Shown here one piece after another: positions 34,782-43,284 of a stretch of 64,000 bases of DNA. Source of the DNA: JADCGM01 sp943368345 (GTDB taxonomy: Bacteria > Pseudomonadota > Alphaproteobacteria > Sphingomonadales > Sphingomonadaceae); the NCBI GenBank assembly GCA_943368345.1, contig CALRKY020000013.1:1-64000 (forward strand), given 5' to 3'. Position 1 is the first letter of the stretch. The number at the start of each line of letters is the position of its first letter. The notes beneath the pieces were generated by a model, which had not been told where the DNA came from, did no database searches, and saw only the letters and a list, made by a program, of their open reading frames with translations. A program made the translations under genes and the position numbers.

Positions 34782-35647
34782 CGGGTCGGAACCGGCGTTT
34801 GGCCGCTATAGTCGTAGAAGCCGCGACCGGATTTTTTCCCATACCAGCCGGCCTCAACATATTTCACCAGCAGCGGCGCGGGCCGGTATTTGGGGTCGCC
34901 GGTGCCCTCCTGCATGACGCGCATTACCGCCAGCAGCGTATCGAGGCCGATATAGTCGGCGAGGGCCAGCGGTCCCATCGGGTGGTTGGCACCAAGTTTC
35001 ATGCCGGCATCGATGTCGAGGATCGAGCCAACACCGTCACCAAGGGCAAAAATCGCTTCGTTGAGCATCGGGCAGAGCAGCCGGTTGACGATGAAGGCCG
35101 GAGCGTCCGCCGCCTCCACTGCGGTCTTGCCGAGCTTGGCGGCAAAGGCGTGCAGCACCGCCAGCGTGGCGGGAGCGGTGGCCAAGCCGGGGATGATCTC
35201 GACCAAGGCCATCATCGGCACCGGATTGAAGAAATGCACCCCGGCAAAGCGGTCGGGCCGGTCGGTCGCCGCTGCCAGCCGGGTGATTGAGATGGAGGAG
35301 GTATTGGTCGCCAGCACCGCCGATGCCTTGAGCCGGGGGCAGAGGTCGGCGAAGATTTTGAGTTTCAGTGCCTCATTCTCGGTCGCGGCTTCGATGACCA
35401 GATCGGCGGCGGCAAAGCGGTCGGTGTCGGTGGTCAGTACAATGCGGGCCAAGGCTGCGTCCCGGTCTGCCGCTGTCAGGACTTCCTTCGACACCTGCCG
35501 CGCCATGTTCTTTTCGATATTGGCGAAGCCCGCCGCCGCCCGGTCCATCGTGACGTCGGACAGGACAACGTCATAGCCTGATTGCGCGGCGACATGGGCG
35601 ATGCCGTTGCCCATCAGCCCTGCCCCGATGATCCCGATCGTCTGCAC
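34778..35647 (-). CDS. hbd: 3-hydroxybutyryl-CoA dehydrogenase
   Basis: 289 residues from GTG 35647 with GGGAGA before it. The NAD loop is IGIIGAGLMGNGIAHV; the catalytic motif is GVHFFNPVPMMALVEI; the C-terminal helical domain includes APAFIVNRLL and HPMGPLALADYIGLD. It oxidises or reduces 3-hydroxyacyl-CoA with NAD(P). Next to an SDR and etfAB on the same strand, forming a beta-oxidation or butyrate-type set. Confidence 0.94.
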   Translation of the reverse strand: MQTIGIIGAGLMGNGIAHVAAQSGYDVVLSDVTMDRAAAGFANIEKNMARQVSKEVLTAADRDAALARIVLTTDTDRFAAADLVIEAATENEALKLKIFADLCPRLKASAVLATNTSSISITRLAAATDRPDRFAGVHFFNPVPMMALVEIIPGLATAPATLAVLHAFAAKLGKTAVEAADAPAFIVNRLLCPMLNEAIFALGDGVGSILDIDAGMKLGANHPMGPLALADYIGLDTLLAVMRVMQEGTGDPKYRPAPLLVKYVEAGWYGKKSGRGFYDYSGQTPVPTR

Positions 35648-35707
35648 GCCTGTCTCCCTGCCAAAAAGCCCTGCGCTCCTACGGCGGCGCAGGCGGCGGG
35701 GCAAGGC

Positions 35708-36730
35708 TCAGACGCGCACCACACCGGTGGCGATCAGGCTTTCGGCGCATTCAACGATGCTGTCCTCCGCATTGCGCGGCGTCCAGCCGAGTTTGGCCCG
35801 CACATGGCTGGTGTCGCAATTCCGGGTCCGGCCGAGTTCGGTGATGACGGAGCGGATCGCCGGGTTGAACAGCGAGGACAGGCGGACCAGCCAATCGGGC
35901 AAGCCCCGGGTTGGCACCCGCCGCGCTTTTGGCCCCAACCGGCGTTTCAGGATTTCGGCAATCTCGCTCATCCACAGGAACGGTCCGGCGACGATGAAAC
36001 GCTCCCCGTTCATGTCCGGGCCGGTCATCGCCGTGACATGCGCCGCCGCGACATCGCGGACATCGACGACGGCGAAGCCGAGGCGCGGGCAGCCCGGAAC
36101 CTTGCCCCCGAGCAACTGCGAAATCGCCTCGATCGAGGTTGAATGATCCGGTCCGCCGACGGGGCCGACCACCAGACTTGGGTTGATTGTCACGAATTCG
36201 AGCGCCCCGCCCTCCCGGGCCATGAAGTCCCGTGCTGCCCGTTCGGCGATGGTTTTGGACTGGACGTAAGGATAGGCGTCCGGATGATCCGGGTTGGTCC
36301 AATCGCTTTCGTCAAAGGTCGATTTGCCGTCGTCACGGCCGTAGCAGATCGCCGCCACGGAGGAGGTCATCACCAGCCGCTTGACCCCGGCATCCCGGGC
36401 AAAGCGCAGCGCGCGGAGCGCACCATCCCGGGCCGGACCGATAAGATCCTCAGCCGCCTGCGGCGTGGTGGCGGGAAGCGGGGAAGCAATGTGCATGACA
36501 AAGTCGCAGCCCGCCACGGCCTCGGCCCATCCCGCGTCCGACTGAAGATCGACAGCGACCAGCGGCAACTGCGCCGGGTCGAGGCCAAGGGAGGCTGCAA
36601 GTCCGCTATGCTTCGCCGGAGACCGCACGGTGCCGCGCAGGGACCAGCCTTCGGCGGCCAGCTGCTGGATGATCGCACCGGCGATATAGCCGGATGCACC
36701 GGTCACCAAAACCAACCCCTTGGACGTCAT
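35708..36730 (-). CDS. Extended SDR (dihydroflavonol-reductase-like) oxidoreductase
   Basis: 340 residues. N-terminal NADP loop VLVTGASGYIAGAII, catalytic Ser in MTSSVAAICYG, and the YxxxK pair in YPYVQSKTIAE. NPSLVVGPVGG is typical of the dihydroflavonol/aldehyde reductase branch. Substrate unknown; likely an aldehyde or ketone. It lies 61 bp past the hbd gene upstream end, on the same strand as hbd and etfAB. Confidence 0.88.
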   Translation of the reverse strand: MTSKGLVLVTGASGYIAGAIIQQLAAEGWSLRGTVRSPAKHSGLAASLGLDPAQLPLVAVDLQSDAGWAEAVAGCDFVMHIASPLPATTPQAAEDLIGPARDGALRALRFARDAGVKRLVMTSSVAAICYGRDDGKSTFDESDWTNPDHPDAYPYVQSKTIAERAARDFMAREGGALEFVTINPSLVVGPVGGPDHSTSIEAISQLLGGKVPGCPRLGFAVVDVRDVAAAHVTAMTGPDMNGERFIVAGPFLWMSEIAEILKRRLGPKARRVPTRGLPDWLVRLSSLFNPAIRSVITELGRTRNCDTSHVRAKLGWTPRNAEDSIVECAESLIATGVVRV

Positions 36731-36791
36731 GGCCTGCCTCCTCCACCTGAACGCGCAGGATGACAGGCCCGGTCCGCCGGGTCAAAGCGCG

Positions 36792-37724
36792 TTACAGCTT
36801 TGCCGTCATCTCCGGCACGATCTGGAACAGGTCGCCGACCAAGCCAAAGTCCGCCACCTGGAAGATCGGCGCATCCTCATCCTTGTTGATGGCGACGATG
36901 ACCTTCGAATCCTTCATACCGGCCAGATGCTGGATCGCCCCGGAAATCCCGGCGGCGATATACAGGCCCGGCGCGACGATCTTGCCGGTCTGACCAACCT
37001 GATAGTCGTTGGGGACATAACCGGCATCCACGGCAGCCCGCGACGCGCCAACGGCGGCCCCAAGCTTGTCGGCCAGCGGTTCGATGACCTCGTGGAACTT
37101 CTCCGCTGACCCAAGTGCGCGTCCGCCGGACACGATGATCTTGGCCCCGGTCAGTTCGGGCCGCTCGCTCTTCGACAATTCCGAACCGGCAAAGGTCGAC
37201 AGGCCGGAATCGCTGGCCGCGGCAACCGACTCAACCGCCGCTGATCCGCCACTGGCATCGGCCTTGACGAAGGAGGTTGGACGGATGGTCAGGATTTTCT
37301 TCGCATCGCCGGACTGGACCGTGGCAATCGCCTGTCCGCCGTAGATTGGCCGCTGGAAGGTGTCCGCAGAGTCGACCGCCATGACATCGGAAATCTGCGC
37401 GACATCAAGCAGCGCCGCGACCCGGGGCAGGACATTCTTGCCGCGCGTCGTTGCAGGGGCAACCAGTGCGTCATAGTCCGCCATCAGGCCTGCGATTAAC
37501 GGTGCCAGATTTTCGGCCAACGCATGCTCAACTTCGGCGGCATCGGCATGCAGCACCTTTGCCACCCCGGCGATCTTCGCCGCCGCAGCCGCCACGGCAG
37601 CAGCGCCCTTGCCAGCGACCAGCACATGCACATCGCCGCCCAATTGCGCCGCGGCGGTGACGGCGGCCAGTGTGGCATCCTTCAATTCGGTATTGTCATG
37701 CTCAGCGAGAACCAGGACGCTCAT
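36792..37724 (-). CDS. etfA: Electron transfer flavoprotein alpha subunit
   Basis: 310 residues. The C-terminal FAD-binding half contains LTGAKIIVSGGRALGS, LGAAVGASRAAVDAGY, QVGQTGKIVAPGLYIAAGIS and the final PIFQVADFGLVGDL. It pairs with EtfB to carry electrons from acyl-CoA dehydrogenases to the respiratory chain. The start overlaps the etfB stop (ATGA). Confidence 0.97.
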   Translation of the reverse strand: MSVLVLAEHDNTELKDATLAAVTAAAQLGGDVHVLVAGKGAAAVAAAAAKIAGVAKVLHADAAEVEHALAENLAPLIAGLMADYDALVAPATTRGKNVLPRVAALLDVAQISDVMAVDSADTFQRPIYGGQAIATVQSGDAKKILTIRPTSFVKADASGGSAAVESVAAASDSGLSTFAGSELSKSERPELTGAKIIVSGGRALGSAEKFHEVIEPLADKLGAAVGASRAAVDAGYVPNDYQVGQTGKIVAPGLYIAAGISGAIQHLAGMKDSKVIVAINKDEDAPIFQVADFGLVGDLFQIVPEMTAKL

Positions 37725-38470
37725 CCGATCACTCCCACAGTCTTCAGATTCTCGATCAGCTCATCAACCGTCTTGACCTTGATCCCGGCCTGCCGCTTGG
37801 CGGGCTCAGTGACCTTCAAGGTCGTCAGCCGCGGCGTAACATCAACGCCGTAGTCGGCGGGCGTTTTCGACGCGATCGGCTTTGACTTGGCCTTCATGAT
37901 GTTCGGCAGCGACGCATAGCGCGGCTCGTTCAGGCGCAGATCGGTGGTGACAATGGCCGGCAGCTTGAGATTGACCGTTTCCGCTCCTCCATCGACTTCG
38001 CGGGTTACGGCAATGCTGTCGCCCGACACCTCAAGCTTCGACGCAAAGGTACCCTGACCCCAGCCGAGCAGCGCGCCGAGCATCTGGCCAGTCTGATTGG
38101 CATCATCGTCGATGGCCTGCTTGCCGAGGATGATCAGCCCCGGCTGTTCTTCCTTGGCAATCGCAGCCAGCAGTTTGGCGACACCGAGTGATTCGGTTGG
38201 CCCGTCAACGGTGACCAATATGCCGCGATCCGCCCCCATCGCCAGTCCGGTGCGCAGCGTCTCCTGCGCCTGGGCCGGGCCGACCGACACCACCACAACC
38301 TCGGTCGCCACACCCTTTTCCCGCAGGCGCAGCGCTTCCTCGACGGCGATCTCGTCGAACGGGTTCATGCTCATCTTGACATTGGCGAGCTCAACGCCGG
38401 TCCCGTCGCCCTTGACGCGAACCTTGACGTTGTAATCGACCACCCGTTTGACGGGTACCAGCACCTTCAT
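37721..38470 (-). CDS. etfB: Electron transfer flavoprotein beta subunit
   Basis: 249 residues from ATG 38470, which has a GGAGG site; a longer open frame upstream is spurious. It begins MKVLVPVKRVVDYNVKVRVK, with NPFDEIAVEEALRL and the AMP-binding region LGKQAIDDDANQTGQMLGAL. Translationally coupled to etfA. Confidence 0.97.
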   Translation of the reverse strand: MKVLVPVKRVVDYNVKVRVKGDGTGVELANVKMSMNPFDEIAVEEALRLREKGVATEVVVVSVGPAQAQETLRTGLAMGADRGILVTVDGPTESLGVAKLLAAIAKEEQPGLIILGKQAIDDDANQTGQMLGALLGWGQGTFASKLEVSGDSIAVTREVDGGAETVNLKLPAIVTTDLRLNEPRYASLPNIMKAKSKPIASKTPADYGVDVTPRLTTLKVTEPAKRQAGIKVKTVDELIENLKTVGVIG

Positions 38471-38640
38471 GCGATTCCTCCGGCGAATTTCGCGCCCGTT
38501 TGCGCAAAACACAGCGCGTTCGTCAACATATGCTGCGCTGCACATAATGGGAGGGCGCAGTTTCGCAGCCCGAACCGGCGGCGGGCCGGGTTTGACGGGC
38601 CAGCATTTGCGGCGGATATGCGGGAGGCGGGGAGACAAAG

Positions 38641-38925
38641 ATGATCGCCAAACTGACCGAAGCCGAACGCGCCGCGCTGCTGCCAACGCTGGCCGGCTGG
38701 ACCCTGGACCCGGCCCGCGACGGCCTCCGCAAAACCTATAAATTCGCCGACTTCCCTCAAGCCTTCGCCTTCATGACCCGCGTCGCGATCCTGGCGGAAA
38801 AGGCGGACCACCACCCGGAATGGTCGAACGTGTGGAACCGGGTGGAGATTTTACTGACGACACACGATGCGGGCGGGTTGTCGATGCGGGATGTGGAACT
38901 GGCGCGCGGGATTGATTTTGCTTGA
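38641..38925 (+). CDS. phhB: Pterin-4a-carbinolamine dehydratase
   Basis: 94 residues, normal length. Active-site motif ADHHPEWSNVWNRVEILLTTH. It dehydrates the pterin carbinolamine formed by aromatic amino-acid hydroxylases; no phenylalanine hydroxylase gene is in this window. Divergent from etfB across 170 bp. Confidence 0.93.
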   Translation: MIAKLTEAERAALLPTLAGWTLDPARDGLRKTYKFADFPQAFAFMTRVAILAEKADHHPEWSNVWNRVEILLTTHDAGGLSMRDVELARGIDFA

Positions 38926-38979
38926 CTTGTAGGAAAATGTTGCTGATATGTTCTTGCCGTAGTTCGAGAGCGAGTCGGC

Positions 38980-39840
38980 ATGATCAGTATATCGGCGGAA
39001 GATTGGCAGCGGGGCGCATTCCGCGTCTGGATGCGCACGGGCATATGGCCGAACACACCCCCGGCGGGGCTTTTCAGCGTCAAATATAATCATTGGCACG
39101 ACGCCGAAGACGGTCGGTTTACCTTTGCCGGTTCTGGACGACACGACGGAACACCAAGCGCGCGGACTTCCCAAACTCGCCCAGCAGGCGGCAGTGCCGT
39201 TGGGGCTCGATCACGCACATATGGGGCTCAGCAAGTTCGCGCGAGCGGCGGTGGCGCCTGGGGTGGGGGAGGCTCCAGCGGGGGCGGAGGTCCAAACTGG
39301 GAAGACACTCCAGGTCCGTATCTCAGTGCATTGATGAGAGCAGCCCGAGCCGAAGACGCTTTGGCGAAGCCACCGAGCGCAACCCCGCTGTCTCCTGCCT
39401 CGCCTTTGAAGTTGATCCGCCGCAATGGCTATGAGTTCCGGCTCGATCCAAACGGACGAACTAGGCAAGTTTCGGGTAGCCTTTCGTTGATTTTACCGCA
39501 AGCGCGCTCTCGAACCCTCCAAGCGCGAGCGGGCCTCCCCGATCGCCGATCGACCGATGATGGCGGGCACTACATCGCGCCGCGTTTCAACGGCCCGGCG
39601 GAGGCGTTCAATCATTTTGCGCAGGACGCGAACTTCAATCGCGGGACATACCGCGCGATGGAAGACCAGTGGGCGGCGTCAAGGCGGCGAAACGAAAGGG
39701 TCACGGTCAAGATTGTGCCGTATTACGCAGGCCCGTCGAAACGTCCGTTTGAGCTGGACATCACATTTACATTGGGCCCAGCGAAGCACAGCATCAAAAT
39801 CCCCAATGAGCGTCAGGAGCCAAAGCGTGGAGGGCGATAA
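38980..39840 (+). CDS. Orphan DNA/RNA non-specific endonuclease toxin
   Basis: 286 residues. Residues 30-50 read LFSVKYNHWHDAEDGRFTFA, a boundary-type motif I know from effector/toxin proteins (KFNPWHD..GRFTFA). A glycine-rich linker (88-105) and variable region follow. The C-terminal domain (about 145-278) has the hallmarks of the Endonuclea_NS_2 toxin fold: RNGYEFRLDPNGR, DDGGHYIAPRFNGP with the likely catalytic His197, DANFNRGTYRAMEDQW (Asn218/Asn220), then IVPYYAGPSKRPFELDI. No secretion domain or signal peptide is visible. Two overlapping immunity-like genes follow. The ribosome site is weak. The gene is likely an effector for a type VI-like or contact-dependent route encoded elsewhere. 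Confidence 0.75.
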   Translation: MISISAEDWQRGAFRVWMRTGIWPNTPPAGLFSVKYNHWHDAEDGRFTFAGSGRHDGTPSARTSQTRPAGGSAVGARSRTYGAQQVRASGGGAWGGGGSSGGGGPNWEDTPGPYLSALMRAARAEDALAKPPSATPLSPASPLKLIRRNGYEFRLDPNGRTRQVSGSLSLILPQARSRTLQARAGLPDRRSTDDGGHYIAPRFNGPAEAFNHFAQDANFNRGTYRAMEDQWAASRRRNERVTVKIVPYYAGPSKRPFELDITFTLGPAKHSIKIPNERQEPKRGGR

Positions 39841-40240
39841 CATCGCAGTTTTGCTGAGCAAAATCGGCCAGCTGCTAGCCGAGGATATCGACTATCCGTT
39901 GGAGGGAACGCTGTTGCACGCCCGGGTTGATCGCCGAATGGTAGGGCCATCGATCTTCAAGGACATGGGCGATCACCTTGTTTATCGCGACCCCGATCTC
40001 CGTCGTCTCGGCGACTGTGTGCTCGACCTTTGGGAGGCTTTTGAACCCCGAAAACGCTGGGCTCAGATGGAATATGTGATCCGGGATGGGCGGTTCGACG
40101 TCAAGTTCATCTACCCCCACGAAGTGCCGAAAAACGAGTATTGGAATGACACACGCGAGGAAATGCTCAAGCGCCATTTCGGCAACAAACCCGTGGTCTA
40201 TCCGCCGTTAAGCGATGATGACGACAACTACACCCTTTAG
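39827..40240 (+). CDS. YezG-like immunity protein, copy 1
   Basis: 137 residues from GTG 39827, which has CAGGAG at 39814-39819; an ATG at 39806 is possible but lacks a site. It overlaps the toxin's last codons. Core: IGQLLAEDIDYPLEGTLLHA, YRDPDLRRLGDCVLDLWEAF, RWAQMEYVIRDGRFDVKFIY, ending GNKPVVYPPL. The acidic, single-domain layout matches the DUF600/YezG immunity family known to protect against YeeF-type nucleases. About half identical by eye to the next gene. Predicted cytosolic inhibitor of the upstream nuclease. Confidence 0.72.
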   Translation: MEGDNIAVLLSKIGQLLAEDIDYPLEGTLLHARVDRRMVGPSIFKDMGDHLVYRDPDLRRLGDCVLDLWEAFEPRKRWAQMEYVIRDGRFDVKFIYPHEVPKNEYWNDTREEMLKRHFGNKPVVYPPLSDDDDNYTL

Positions 40241-40646
40241 TGCGGAAATAGGGGCGTTGCTCAACGAGGTTGGACAACTCCTCGCCGAGGACGCCGAATA
40301 TCCTCTGGACGGAACGTTGCTCCATGCAGAGGTGGACCAAGGGTATGTGAGTCCTTCAATCTACAAGGACTTGGGCGATCATGCATTCTATCGGCAACCC
40401 GATCTTGATCGGCTGGGAAATTGCCTGCTCGATCTTTGGGAGGCGTATCCGCCGAATATGCGATGGGCAGAAATGCTCTACGTTGTTCGAGGGCAAACGT
40501 TTGAAGCATCGTTTATTTACCCACGCGACCTCGATCCCAAGGAATGGCCGATGGACCGTCGCGAACGGCTGGTGAAAGCGCATTTCGGAGACAAGCCCGT
40601 GGTTTATCCCCCTTGGGAAGACGGCGAAGGCGATTTTGCGTTGTAG
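40215..40646 (+). CDS. YezG-like immunity protein, copy 2
   Basis: 143 residues, starting inside copy 1 (26-base overlap). It shares with copy 1 VGQLLAEDAEYPLDGTLLHA, GDHAFYRQPDLDRLGNCLLD, RWAEMLYVVRG and FGDKPVVYPP. Differences cluster in the N-terminus and the segment between the DLWEA and FIYP blocks. Tandem immunity paralogues usually reflect protection against variant toxins or a leftover from a replaced toxin. Confidence 0.72.
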   Translation: MMTTTTPFSAEIGALLNEVGQLLAEDAEYPLDGTLLHAEVDQGYVSPSIYKDLGDHAFYRQPDLDRLGNCLLDLWEAYPPNMRWAEMLYVVRGQTFEASFIYPRDLDPKEWPMDRRERLVKAHFGDKPVVYPPWEDGEGDFAL

Positions 40647-40710
40647 GCATCCCGACACCCTGCGACTGGGTTATCGAATCGGACTAGCAACGACGAAGCG
40701 AACGGAGCTC

Positions 40711-40762
40711 GCGCTGCTCTGGCCCGAGCAGCGCTGGGTCCCGGGGCGAGCCCGGGATGACA
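40711..40762 (+). repeat. REP-like palindromic element, copy 1
   Basis: Contains CGAGCAGCGCTGGGTCCCGG then CGAGCCCGGGATGACA; CCCGGGGCGAGCCCGGG folds as a hairpin. The core recurs at 41181-41234 and inverted at 41126-41157. Confidence 0.75.
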
Positions 40763-40767
40763 TGTTG

Positions 40768-41058
40768 CTAAATGGCGCCGAAGATATCCTGCCAATCGGG
40801 ATTTGCGCGCTCGATCATGCCGAGTTTCCACGCGCGCCGCTACCGCTTGATCCGCTTCTCGCAAGCGATTGCGTCGGTGATTTGAATGAAGCTCTCGGAC
40901 CAGACCAGCAGCTTGACGCCATGTTTCCGCGTGAAGCCGTCTGCGGTCCCGAGGCGGTGCTCGCTGGCGCGTCGTGCCAGATCGTTGGTGACGCCAACAT
41001 AGAGCGTTCCGTTGCGACGGCTGGCCATGATGTAGACGAAGTAGGGACCGCGAGGCAT
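40768..41058 (-). pseudogene. GIY-YIG endonuclease gene interrupted by an amber codon
   Basis: Reads MPRGPYFVYIMASRRNGTLY, then VGVTNDLARRASEHRLGTAD and ..ACEKRIKR, then TAG at 40840-40842. It continues in the same frame as RRAWKLGMIERANPDWQDIF ending at TAG 40768-40770. Family members have KK/KRW RR.WK here, so TAG replaces the conserved tryptophan codon TGG by one base change. The full 97-codon length matches small GIY-YIG proteins of the UPF0213/YhbQ kind. The gene lies between REP-like palindromes. Either recently dead or dependent on readthrough or a truncated 72-residue product. Confidence 0.8.
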
Positions 41059-41125
41059 GGCGCAATGGTGAAGCGGGAACGTCGCGAATGCACCCCGGTC
41101 AACCGAGCGGACGATCCACGAACCC

Positions 41126-41157
41126 TGTCATCCCGGCCTTGCGCCGGGACCCAGCGC
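41126..41157 (-). repeat. REP-like palindromic element, inverted copy
   Basis: TGTCATCCCGGCCTTGCGCC then GGGACCCAGCGC. On the minus strand this reads GCGCTGGGTCCCGGCGCAAG.., matching the core of the copies at 40711 and 41181. CCCGG..CCGGG pairs as a hairpin. Confidence 0.72.
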
Positions 41158-41180
41158 AACAGAAAAACTGCGAGCAAAGC

Positions 41181-41234
41181 TCGCGATGCTCTGACCCGAG
41201 CAGCGCTGGGTCCCGGGTCAAGCCCGGGATGACA
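41181..41234 (+). repeat. REP-like palindromic element, copy 3
   Basis: Contains CGAGCAGCGCTGGGTCCCGG then GTCAAGCCCGGGATGACA, nearly identical to 40711-40762. Together with the inverted copy it frames the broken GIY-YIG gene. Such elements are common intergenic repeats in alphaproteobacteria. Confidence 0.75.
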
Positions 41235-41260
41235 GAGGAATTGGGATGGCGGAGTGTCGG

Positions 41261-41437
41261 TCAGCTATTGTCTTCAGTCGGGGCGTCGGGGCCGTTTTTC
41301 TTGATCGAGGCGATGGCGTTTTCAGCGGCGGCTTTTGAGGCATAGCCCTCGGTCGCGAACATCACTTCGCTGTTATATTTGAAACGAACCCGGAACTCAC
41401 CGGCCTTGTCTTTGTAGATTTCGAACTTGTGCGCCAT
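41261..41437 (-). CDS. DUF1508 (YegP-like) small protein
   Basis: 58 residues from ATG 41437, with CAGGAG before it; a longer upstream frame is rejected. Sequence MAHKFEIYKDKAGEFRVRFK, YNSEVMFATEGYASKAAAEN.. is one YegP-type repeat unit (E. coli YegP has two). It probably works as a dimer to complete the fold. Function poorly known. Confidence 0.87.
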   Translation of the reverse strand: MAHKFEIYKDKAGEFRVRFKYNSEVMFATEGYASKAAAENAIASIKKNGPDAPTEDNS

Positions 41438-41494
41438 GACCTGCTCCTGTGGTGAGACGGCGATGATCCGGTTCCCCCGCCCCTGAGTCAAGCC

Positions 41495-42274
<780 letters not shown>

Positions 42275-42344
42275 GCCAAATCTCCTGTGACAAAGTTGCC
42301 GTCTTATGGACGGGGACACGCGGTTCGCATCGCTGCGGAAATGA

Positions 42345-43259
42345 TCAGGTGAGCGGTGGCAGGCTGGCGGGCCGGACGCTGCGGGCCGCAACCGCCTCCC
42401 GGTAGGCAAGGTAAATGGAGGAGGCGATGATGATCCCGCCGCCGACCAGTGTCAGCGCGTCGATGCTCTCCCCAAAGGCGAACCAGCCAATGGCAGCGAC
42501 AATGCCAAAGCGCAGGAAGTCATAGGGCATGACAGCGGTCGCATCGGCGGCCCGGAAGGCATAGCTGGTCGAGACCTGCCCAATCACAGCGGACAGACCA
42601 ATCGCCACCAGCAGGCCCCAGGTCCACGGGTCTGGCCACGACCAGAAGGCGGGTGCGATGACGGCGGAGATCGGCAGCATCAGCACGAAGGTGAAGGCCG
42701 CGACCAGTCGGGGATCATCGGTGCCAACAAGCTGCTTGATCGCCACCAGCGAGAAGGCGGTCGATACCGCCGAAACGACGGCAGCAGCAATCCCCGGTGT
42801 CATCGGGATGGCCCCGGGACGCAGCACGATCAGAACGCCGGCAAACCCGATCAGCAGCGCCGCAATCCGCCGCGCCCGGACCTGCTCGCCCAGAAAAAGG
42901 GCGGCGGCGACCGTGGCAAACAGCGGGGCGGCAAAGTTGATCGCCTGAACCGTGGCAAGCGGGGCGTGGGAGACGGCGTAAAAGGTCGCATAGGTCGCGA
43001 TAATGCCGGACCCGGCACGGCGCAGGTGAATGGGCAAGCGCTTCAGCGTGTCGCGGTGCCAGGCCGGTGCTGCCAGCGGAATAATCGCCAGTGATCCGAA
43101 CAGATTGCGGCAGAACACGATCATGAACGGGTGGACATGCTCGCTCGCCGCGCGGGTCAGGCCCCAGATGCTGGCGAAAGCGGTGCAGGCGATGATCATC
43201 CAGACCGGACCCCGCACCGAAGCGGGCAGGCGGTCAATAAGGGCAGCCGGGGAACGCAT
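42345..43259 (-). CDS. DMT-superfamily (EamA) transporter
   Basis: 304 residues with ten predicted membrane segments in two EamA halves. The first half includes WMIIACTAFASIWGLTRAAS and FAAPLFATVAAALFLGEQVR. The second includes SAVIGQVSTSYAFRAADAT and the ending FGESIDALTLVGGGIIIASS. Likely exports a small metabolite or amino acid; the substrate cannot be told. It starts 40 bp... after the dnaA 3' end on the same strand. Confidence 0.9.
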   Translation of the reverse strand: MRSPAALIDRLPASVRGPVWMIIACTAFASIWGLTRAASEHVHPFMIVFCRNLFGSLAIIPLAAPAWHRDTLKRLPIHLRRAGSGIIATYATFYAVSHAPLATVQAINFAAPLFATVAAALFLGEQVRARRIAALLIGFAGVLIVLRPGAIPMTPGIAAAVVSAVSTAFSLVAIKQLVGTDDPRLVAAFTFVLMLPISAVIAPAFWSWPDPWTWGLLVAIGLSAVIGQVSTSYAFRAADATAVMPYDFLRFGIVAAIGWFAFGESIDALTLVGGGIIIASSIYLAYREAVAARSVRPASLPPLT

Positions 43260-43284
43260 TGGCCGTGGCTTACGCTGCTGCGTA

